Positions 30,069 to 36,181 of a DNA stretch of 36,181 nucleotides are shown here, in pieces. Under the pieces are notes generated by a model, which was not told where the DNA came from, did no database searches, and worked only from the letters and a program-made list of their open reading frames with translations. This stretch comes from Saprospiraceae bacterium (GTDB lineage: Bacteria; Bacteroidota; Bacteroidia; Chitinophagales; Saprospiraceae), in contig JALHRK010000021.1 in NCBI GenBank assembly GCA_022841505.1, positions 557-36,737 of the forward strand. The letters are read 5' to 3'. Position numbers and translations under genes: made by a program. Within the stretch, counting starts at the first letter, position 1; each line of letters starts with the position of its first letter.

Positions 30069-32576
30069 ATGGAAATAAAAGACTATCAACAGAGAGTGCT
30101 AAATCAAATAGAAGCGTACCTCCAAGCATTGGATAGGGAGGGTGAAAAGAAAAGGAAGCTCATCGAAGCTAAGATTGATATTGAGCATGATGCTCCGGCT
30201 GCCGCGTGGAGAGCGCTGAATTTTCGCAAAGATTACAAAACATGGAAAAATGGACTGGGGGAAGATACGCCATCCGTATGTCTCAAAGTTCCTACAGGCG
30301 GCGGGAAAACATACTTAGCTGCTCGTTCCATAGGGCTTATCAATCTTAATTACCGTAAAGAGCGTACTGGATTTGTACTTTGGATCATGCCAAGCAACCA
30401 AATTTATAAGCAAACTCTGGCGGCGATGCGAAATCGGGAACACTTCTATCGACAGGTTTTAGACCAGATCAGCGGCGGAAAAACTTTAATTCTTGAGAAA
30501 ACAGATCGGTTTAACCGTCAACAAGCGAATGAACATTTAATTGTGATGCTGCTGATGCTGCCCTCTGCAAATCGCATGGACAAAGAAACCCTCAAAGTCT
30601 TTCAGGATAGTGCTGGTTTCGAGAGTTTCTTTCCGCCAGAAGATGCTTCTCCCGCGCACGCTGAGATGCTGTCACAATTCCCAAATTTAGACCATTTTGG
30701 GAGCGTAAAGCAGTTTACAGGGGTGGCAATTAAAACCAGCCTGGGCAATACACTCCGTATTCTCAAACCCCTTATCATCCTGGATGAAGGGCATAAATCC
30801 TACAGTGCTGGCGCTCGAAAAACCATCCAGACCTTTAATCCCTGCTTTGTGTTGGAATTATCGGCAACACCAAAAAAAGAAAGCAATATTCTCGTTGAAG
30901 TCACTGGACAAGAGTTAAACCGGGAAGAAATGATAAAGCTCGACCTCAACATCATGAGCAAAGCCAGCCCTGACTGGCGGGATACGCTTTTAACAGGATT
31001 CGAGCAGATTCAGAAGCTGGACAGCCAGGCAACGGAATACAGAAATGAAAGTGGGCGGTATATTCGCCCAATTTGCCTTATCCAGGTGGAACGAACAGGT
31101 AAAAAGCAAGATACAGGCCAATTTATCCATGCCAATGATGCGATGCACTACCTCATTGAAAAATGCGGGGTAAACCCTGGTCAGATCGCTATCAAGAGTG
31201 CAGAAAATGATGGCCTGGAAGATATTGATCTCTTAAGTCCAGAGAGCCGAATTCAGTACATCATCACTAAAAGTGCTTTACAGGAAGGTTGGGATTGCCC
31301 GTTCGCTTATGTCTTGGTGATATTAACCAAAGCGACTTCAAAAACGGCGCTCACTCAATTGGTTGGGCGTATATTACGTCAGCCTGACGCCAAGAAAACT
31401 GGCATGAAATCCCTGGATGAAAGTTATGTGTATTGCTATCAGCGGAATACACGCGAGGTTCTCAGCGCAATCGAGCAAGGTTTTGAGAAAGAGGGTCTAG
31501 GCGATTTAAGAGGTCACATACGACAGGCGGAAAATGAAGTTGCTCAAACCGTTGATGTGCGCTACCGCGAACGTTTCCGCAAATTTGAGGGCAAAATTTA
31601 CCTCCCGCGATTTGTGGTGCAGGAAGCAGAAGGATTTCGTTCCCTCAGCTATGAGATGGATATTTTGCGGTATATCGACTGGAACGCTATCGACATACCA
31701 GCGAATCTCAATGTTACTTTGGGCGTATTATCGGATGAGGATCGGCAAACTAAGGTTGGGCTAAGTGATAATCCTTATAAATTGATAGAGGAACATCATG
31801 TCGAAACACACGATGTAGTGCTGGATATTGATTTCATTTTTGTGACTCGGCAGCTCTCCGATATTGTGCCAAATGCCTGGATTGCCTACAAAATCGCCAA
31901 AGACACATTCAATCTTTTTCTGGCAAAGCACCCGGAAGCCCAAGTTTCCGCCAACATCGCGCTTATCATTGGTCAACTCAGACAGTTGCTTATTACCGAA
32001 AGAGATAGACTGGCGCACAGGGAATTCAGAAAACGCATCGAAAATAAACAGATTTTCTTCTTTTTGGAGGCAACAACCGATTTTGCGCTACCCTCAACCG
32101 TGCGTGTAAAAGCCAACGGCTCTAAGCTTGTTCAGGATAATAATGATCCTATTCAGCTATCCCTGTTTGAATACGAACAGGAGGACGCCTTCAACAATAC
32201 GGAGAAAGCGGTAGCTATTTACTTAGATAAGCAAGCAAATTTGCTATGGTGGTATCGTAACCTCGTTGGAAAGCAATCCTATAAAATTCAAGGCTGGCAA
32301 CCTCCACCGATTTACGCGGATTTTCTGGCCGCTAAAAAAGATGATAGCAATGCAATGGATTACAGCAAGGTCTTTGTACTTGAAACTAAAGGGCTGCATC
32401 TCAAAGGCAATCCAGACACGGAATACAAGAGAAATATCTTTGATCTTTGCACTGAGCTTGGAAAATCAACTGATTGGGCGTCTCTCGGTGAAGATTTCGG
32501 TAAAAAAGAGGTAGAATTTCAGATTGTCTATGAAGACGAGTGGCAAACGAAGATTAACGAGCTGTTCATAGACTAG
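30069..32576 (+). CDS. res: Type III restriction enzyme Res subunit
   Basis: The 835-residue protein contains a superfamily 2 helicase-translocase core: Walker A PTGGGKT (75-81), Walker B LDEGH (238-242), SATPKK (motif III-like) and QLVGRILRQP (motif VI). The C-terminal nuclease is PD-(D/E)xK-like, with IYADFLA and then VFVLETKGLHLKG. Together with Mod it moves along DNA and cuts near unmethylated sites in head-to-head pairs. Length and motifs look complete. The last 36 codons recur at 5769-5879 as a scar. The 3' end overlaps the convergent gene by 11 bases. Confidence 0.93.
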   Translation: MEIKDYQQRVLNQIEAYLQALDREGEKKRKLIEAKIDIEHDAPAAAWRALNFRKDYKTWKNGLGEDTPSVCLKVPTGGGKTYLAARSIGLINLNYRKERTGFVLWIMPSNQIYKQTLAAMRNREHFYRQVLDQISGGKTLILEKTDRFNRQQANEHLIVMLLMLPSANRMDKETLKVFQDSAGFESFFPPEDASPAHAEMLSQFPNLDHFGSVKQFTGVAIKTSLGNTLRILKPLIILDEGHKSYSAGARKTIQTFNPCFVLELSATPKKESNILVEVTGQELNREEMIKLDLNIMSKASPDWRDTLLTGFEQIQKLDSQATEYRNESGRYIRPICLIQVERTGKKQDTGQFIHANDAMHYLIEKCGVNPGQIAIKSAENDGLEDIDLLSPESRIQYIITKSALQEGWDCPFAYVLVILTKATSKTALTQLVGRILRQPDAKKTGMKSLDESYVYCYQRNTREVLSAIEQGFEKEGLGDLRGHIRQAENEVAQTVDVRYRERFRKFEGKIYLPRFVVQEAEGFRSLSYEMDILRYIDWNAIDIPANLNVTLGVLSDEDRQTKVGLSDNPYKLIEEHHVETHDVVLDIDFIFVTRQLSDIVPNAWIAYKIAKDTFNLFLAKHPEAQVSANIALIIGQLRQLLITERDRLAHREFRKRIENKQIFFFLEATTDFALPSTVRVKANGSKLVQDNNDPIQLSLFEYEQEDAFNNTEKAVAIYLDKQANLLWWYRNLVGKQSYKIQGWQPPPIYADFLAAKKDDSNAMDYSKVFVLETKGLHLKGNPDTEYKRNIFDLCTELGKSTDWASLGEDFGKKEVEFQIVYEDEWQTKINELFID

Positions 32577-33525
32577 GCATTTCCTGTCCATGTTGCCGGG
32601 CCGCTTCTTGCTCATGGTCAAGATAATGGGCCAGGGCAATCCCCAAAATTGACCAGTAGGACGCCTGCAACGCCTCGCTGATGCTCTCAGTAAGGGAGGT
32701 TAGCTCGTCCTCCGCTAGCCTTGAAATTCCCTCGGCCAGATACGGCAGGTGCTTTCGGATATGCTCTCGCTCCATCCACAAGCCTGGCACAACATCTTGG
32801 GTTTTGAGGTGAGGCTGCCGGGTGCGAACATGGCGTTGCTCACGCCGCAGTCGGGCGCGGAATCCTTCCTCTGCTATAGGTGCTTCTCGGATTATCGGCT
32901 GCGAGTGGATAGGCGTGAAGTCTGCGCTGCTGGTATCTACTATGACGCCCGGAACCTGCGCCGCCGCTTCGTGCTCCCGCTTGCCCTGAAATTCGCCGAT
33001 CTGCATCGCAGCGCTGATCTCAGCGCTCGTTAATCCCGCACCCTGGGCGGCGAGTATGGCTTCTGGCAACTGGGCGTAGAATCGCCCGCGATAGGTTTCA
33101 TCGACCCAAAGCGTCACGGCCTGTTCGTGGGCAAGATTGACCAACGCATGATAGCACGATAATTTCGTAGCTTTTTCGCTGACAGCAGGGGGTAGGGGCG
33201 GCGGGACATTTTCGTGATCCGGCTCTGGTTGCTCCGGCGTATCCTTATTCTCTGGTAGTGCTTCGCTGGCAAACATGGGCGTGGTCAGCGCTTCGGCTGC
33301 CCGCCGCTGATCGCGCTCAATCTCTTCCGGCGTGCGCACATCTTCGAAGATCAGCTCAAGGGTCGGCGCTGCCGCTGCTGCAAGCCAGGGACGTGCCTGC
33401 TGCCCAAAGACAAACGTCTCGTTGATCGAGAACATTGTGGTTTGCTCCGGGCGACTGCGGGGCGTGCGCTTGGTTTCCCATGCGCCAGTAAACATATTTG
33501 CTTGTTGAAGGGACTCTGCTGACAT
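32566..33525 (-). CDS. Unknown protein with Pro/Glu-rich linker
   Basis: I use ATG 33525 (GTG 33543 is possible). The product has about 319 residues. Residues 1-110 are low in complexity with Ala/Pro/Glu stretches (PENKDTPEQPEPDHENVPPP). The middle (about 120-200) has a compact helical part (KLSCYHALVNLAHEQAVTLW), and the C-terminal 100 residues are helical with ASYWSILGIALAHYLDHEQE. There is no catalytic signature and no family I recognise. High GC and a style like the prim-pol and zinc-finger genes suggest a backbone gene. It is convergent with res (11-base overlap) and divergent from NLR2. Confidence 0.65.
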   Translation of the reverse strand: MSAESLQQANMFTGAWETKRTPRSRPEQTTMFSINETFVFGQQARPWLAAAAAPTLELIFEDVRTPEEIERDQRRAAEALTTPMFASEALPENKDTPEQPEPDHENVPPPLPPAVSEKATKLSCYHALVNLAHEQAVTLWVDETYRGRFYAQLPEAILAAQGAGLTSAEISAAMQIGEFQGKREHEAAAQVPGVIVDTSSADFTPIHSQPIIREAPIAEEGFRARLRREQRHVRTRQPHLKTQDVVPGLWMEREHIRKHLPYLAEGISRLAEDELTSLTESISEALQASYWSILGIALAHYLDHEQEAARQHGQEMPSL

Positions 33526-33543
33526 TCTGCAACGTAGCAACAC

Positions 33544-33876
33544 CCCCTACATGGCGTCAACCAAAAGTCAAATAGGCAATCAGGTATGAGTAGAAATCAG
33601 CCGCAATAGTAGAGCAGTATTTTAGGTATTGTCTGCCTCGATTTCATCTTTTAGCGCACTGCACCCGTGAAGTTTCTCAGGCTTTTGGCGGGTGTTTGTC
33701 ATTCTGACAGAAATTACTCTGCTTCACACATTAAGAACTACATCGCGCATGAGGCTGTGCTGCAAAAATTAGGCAGTATGCACTCCGGTTTGAGTCTTGC
33801 TTCTTTGTCGCAGTCTTTAGGGAGATATTTTTAAGGTTATAATGCAATAACATATGTTGGGGTAAGGGAGAATTTG
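33544..33876. other. Intergenic region before NLR2, with repeat copy 2
   Basis: About 330 bases hold the degenerate repeated element (33661-33772) and the NLR2 leader. AAGGGAG at 33864-33870 is the NLR2 ribosome binding site. No other feature is supported. Confidence 0.6.
33661..33772 (+). repeat. Repeated element, copy 2 (degenerate small ORF)
   Basis: It matches copy 1 at both ends (AAGTTTCTCAGGCTT, TGGCGGGTGTTTGT, and GTGCTGCAAAAATTAG). In the copy 1 reading frame it has a TGA and a frameshift, so any protein is broken. It lies between the unknown gene and NLR2. Confidence 0.75.
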
Positions 33877-36181
33877 ATGATCGCACTGGACATCTGGCGC
33901 GTAAATCTGAAATCTCATTTAGTCGAATTTGCATCCCTAGCCGACCAAGACCATAGCATTGACCTGATCTATGGGATTACGGCAGCAGCAGTGCTGTGGG
34001 ATGTTCGTCAAGCGCCCTTCGAGGATACTCAGAAAGAAGCCCTCATGACCTCATGTGGTGATGCAAAGCATTTGCCACACCTAATTCGAGCGTTGGGTGG
34101 ATGGGATGCGTTTACGCCCATTGAGGCTGCCCGCAACTTGAGCAAACGCCAACGTGAGAGCAACGACCTGCACGAGGCCCTGACGGCTGTATTGGGCTAC
34201 TTCATTCAAGACCTGTTCGCGGAAAAGATGGTGCAGCAGAACATCACCATCGCCGGGAATATTTCTGGCGGGAATATTGTCATCGGCGGCTATCAGATCG
34301 TCGCGGGCGATCTCATTAGCCAATACATACGACAGAATGTTACGACCTGTCCGACGGCTCCTAATCCTCCAGCCCATTTTACGGGGCGCGAACAAGAGCT
34401 GAAAGCTTTACGCCAGGAACTTTCCGGCGATAATGTGGTGGCAATTACGGCCGTGCGAGCAATGGGCGGCATGGGTAAGACGACGTTAGCCCAGGCCCTG
34501 TGCCATCTGCCAGATAAATCCTTTGATGCGGTATTGTGGGCGAACATTGGTGAAAATCCGCAGGTGACTTCGATTCTATTGGAGTGGGCGCACTACGCGG
34601 TAGATGATTACGCGCTAAAGCCTGACGCGAAACCGGAAGAAATCGCTGGATGGGTGCGCGGGCAGCTCACCCAGATCATGAATAAGTCGGATGGCTGCGG
34701 CCAGCGTTGGCTGGTGGTTTTCGATGATGTATGGAACAAGCAGGTCTGTTATGACACGTTAGCCCTGCTCCAGACCGCATTGCCGCCGGGCACGAAAACC
34801 CTCATTACGACACGCCAGGTCGATACGGCCACCTATCTACGGGCGCGCTCCATCGAACTCTATGAGTTGTCAAATGATGATGCACTAACACTCCTCCAAA
34901 AACTGCAAGACAATCGCCATCTAACGAACGATCACCTCCATCGCGTGGTGGCACTGATTAAAGGGCATCCCCTCACATTGGAGATCGCTATCGCTAGGCT
35001 GAATAATGCTGAAGACTCTGCCGACATCGATGCTATCCTGGACGATTACCAGCGAGGAATCCGCGATGGCAGCCCTTTTGACGCCCTTGATTTGGGCGTT
35101 GAAACACCTCGAATTCTAAATGTGGTGTTCGGACGCAGTTACAACGCATTACCCGAAGCGGATCAGGGTCATTTCCGGACATTAGGGATTCTGGCAGCCA
35201 GCACAACCTGGGAGCGCCCCCTGGCGGCTGCACTATGGGAAATGAATGATACGAACGCGCTCACGCAGGCGCACAAGACCCTGCGCTTGGCAGCTCTCAC
35301 ACAGCAGTACGAAAAAGCGGAAAGCAAGTCAGGTGGCTGGTATCGCCAGCACCCACTGCTGCGAGCTTATGCTCGCGCGCTGCTCATCGCCGCTGGCGAG
35401 GATGGCGTGGCCTTCAACCGCTACGCTGACTTCGTGATCGCACAGGCGGCGCGGTTTAATGAACTACCGCTGGAGCAATGGGCTGTGCTGGACCCCCTGC
35501 TACCGCATATACAGGAGGTGGGGGATACGCTAGTCCACCAATGGGAGGCGGCTATCCCATCTGACGAGTCTTTGAGAGTGCGAGCGGGAGCCTTCGCCGA
35601 CACTATCGGCAACTATATTCATAACCGTCCGCAGATAATCGAGACACCGCAGGGCCAACAACGGCTGGGCTTACGCTGGCTGGAGATGGGACTAGCGGTG
35701 GCGCGTGAAACGGATGATCCAGCCCGTCAGGCTCTGTTTCTCAACAACATCGGCTTGGCGTGGTCGGACTTGGGCGAAGTGCGTCAGGCGCTGGACTTCT
35801 ACCAGCAGGCGCTGCCCTTGAGACGGGCGATCGCCGACCGGGGCGGCGAAGCCACCACCCTCAACAACATCGGCAATGCCTGGTCGGACTTGGGCGAGGT
35901 GCGTCAGGCGCTGGACTTCTACCAGCAGGCACTCCCTCTCTTCCAGGCGGTCGGCAACCGGCGCGGCGAAGCCACCACCCTCAACAACATCGGCAGTGCC
36001 TGGTCAGCGTTAGGCGAGGTGCGTCAGGCGCTGGACTTCTACCAGCAGGCGCTGCCGCTCTTCCAGGCGGTCGCCGACCGGGGCGGCGAAGCCACCACCC
36101 TCAACAACATCGGCAGTGCCTGGTCAGCGTTAGGCGAGGTGCGTCAGGCGCTGGACTTCTACCAGCAGGCGCTGCCCTTGA
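33877..36181 (+). CDS. NLR2: NB-ARC STAND ATPase, N-terminal part (runs off the window, continues at 1)
   Basis: 768 residues are visible. Residues 1-118 form the same unknown helical domain as in NLR1 (YGITAAAVLWDVR). Residues 122-150 are the Gly-rich motif (SGGNIVIGGYQIVAGDL). The NB-ARC has P-loop MGGMGKTT (196-203), Walker B WLVVFDDVW (278-286), TLITTRQ and KGHPLTLEI (362-370). TPR units start at residue 622 and reach the window end in frame with base 1. The start is ATG 33877 with AAGGGAG upstream; TTG 33874 is an alternative. About 35350-35700 is nearly identical in DNA to NLR1, whereas the first 450 residues are much more diverged, so the gene is a mosaic. Confidence 0.9.
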   Translation, partial: MIALDIWRVNLKSHLVEFASLADQDHSIDLIYGITAAAVLWDVRQAPFEDTQKEALMTSCGDAKHLPHLIRALGGWDAFTPIEAARNLSKRQRESNDLHEALTAVLGYFIQDLFAEKMVQQNITIAGNISGGNIVIGGYQIVAGDLISQYIRQNVTTCPTAPNPPAHFTGREQELKALRQELSGDNVVAITAVRAMGGMGKTTLAQALCHLPDKSFDAVLWANIGENPQVTSILLEWAHYAVDDYALKPDAKPEEIAGWVRGQLTQIMNKSDGCGQRWLVVFDDVWNKQVCYDTLALLQTALPPGTKTLITTRQVDTATYLRARSIELYELSNDDALTLLQKLQDNRHLTNDHLHRVVALIKGHPLTLEIAIARLNNAEDSADIDAILDDYQRGIRDGSPFDALDLGVETPRILNVVFGRSYNALPEADQGHFRTLGILAASTTWERPLAAALWEMNDTNALTQAHKTLRLAALTQQYEKAESKSGGWYRQHPLLRAYARALLIAAGEDGVAFNRYADFVIAQAARFNELPLEQWAVLDPLLPHIQEVGDTLVHQWEAAIPSDESLRVRAGAFADTIGNYIHNRPQIIETPQGQQRLGLRWLEMGLAVARETDDPARQALFLNNIGLAWSDLGEVRQALDFYQQALPLRRAIADRGGEATTLNNIGNAWSDLGEVRQALDFYQQALPLFQAVGNRRGEATTLNNIGSAWSALGEVRQALDFYQQALPLFQAVADRGGEATTLNNIGSAWSALGEVRQALDFYQQALPL

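Noticed and set aside
28053-33772. Integron attC sites as an explanation of the repeated element
   Set aside because: The hairpin-forming repeat lacks matching GTTRRRY and RYYYAAC core sites, and there is no tyrosine integrase in the window.
1-36181. CRISPR array, tRNA or rRNA genes
   Set aside because: The only regular arrays are coding TPR/WD40 repeats and the iterons. No spaced short palindromic repeats, cas genes, tRNA cloverleaf or rRNA sequence was recognised.

Overview
The window reads as a mobilizable plasmid, probably a complete circle. Its first and last 118 bases are identical. Joining them gives a circle of 36,063 bp and turns the two TPR-coding ends (33877-36181 and 1-1284) into one continuous frame of about 1,156 codons. 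The backbone contains an RPA-type replication initiator with seven 17-bp iterons and two DnaA boxes, ParA with a ribbon-helix-helix partner, a MobA/MobL relaxase beside a candidate RSF1010-like nic core (TAAGTGCGC), a VirD4/TraG-type coupling ATPase, two different primases and a serine recombinase. No VirB-type transfer channel is present, so transfer would need a helper. The rep/par cassette resembles alphaproteobacterial plasmids, while the TPR-NLRs, WD40 propeller, TIR protein and TPTP-rich membrane protein recall Chloroflexota (Anaerolineae) or cyanobacteria. The host is therefore not settled; my best guess is a Chloroflexota-like host with a broad-range backbone.

Layout. 33877-36181 plus 1-5721 (+): a defence-like island with NLR2 (NB-ARC plus TPR array, spanning the join), a TIR protein, and NLR1. 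5741-5879: a scar holding a piece of a small repeated element fused to the last 36 codons of a type III restriction gene. 5876-6585 (-): serine recombinase and a 34-bp inverted site in front of it. 6696-12649: accessory genes (membrane protein, GIY-YIG/DUF4357 protein, WD40 propeller, small protein, MazF/PemK-like toxin). 12823-14659 (-): DUF3768, an N6-methylase-like protein and a small membrane protein. 14780-20880: mobilization region, with the coupling ATPase and its membrane neighbour reading left, oriT, and the relaxase operon reading right. 20919-23764: small protein, Toprim/CHC2-like primase, oriV and rep. 23783-25321: parS-like repeats, ParA/RHH and a zinc-finger protein. 25565-27898: MerR-like regulator and prim-pol. 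28009-32576: type III restriction-modification system. 32566-33525: unknown gene.

The most interesting system is the TIR/NLR set. The TIR protein and both NLRs carry the same short Gly/Asn/Ile/Val-rich motif (core GGN[IV]VIGGxQxV[AG]G). In the TIR protein it follows the enzyme domain. In the NLRs it lies between an unknown 120-residue N-terminal domain and the NB-ARC ATPase. This is the layout of an amyloid-type (RHIM/BASS-like) signalling pair: TPR sensor, NB-ARC switch, templated fibre, TIR NADase effector. It is encoded beside a type III RM system, and DNA scars show that these modules have been reshuffled. The functional reading is inference; the shared motif and the scars are visible in the sequence.
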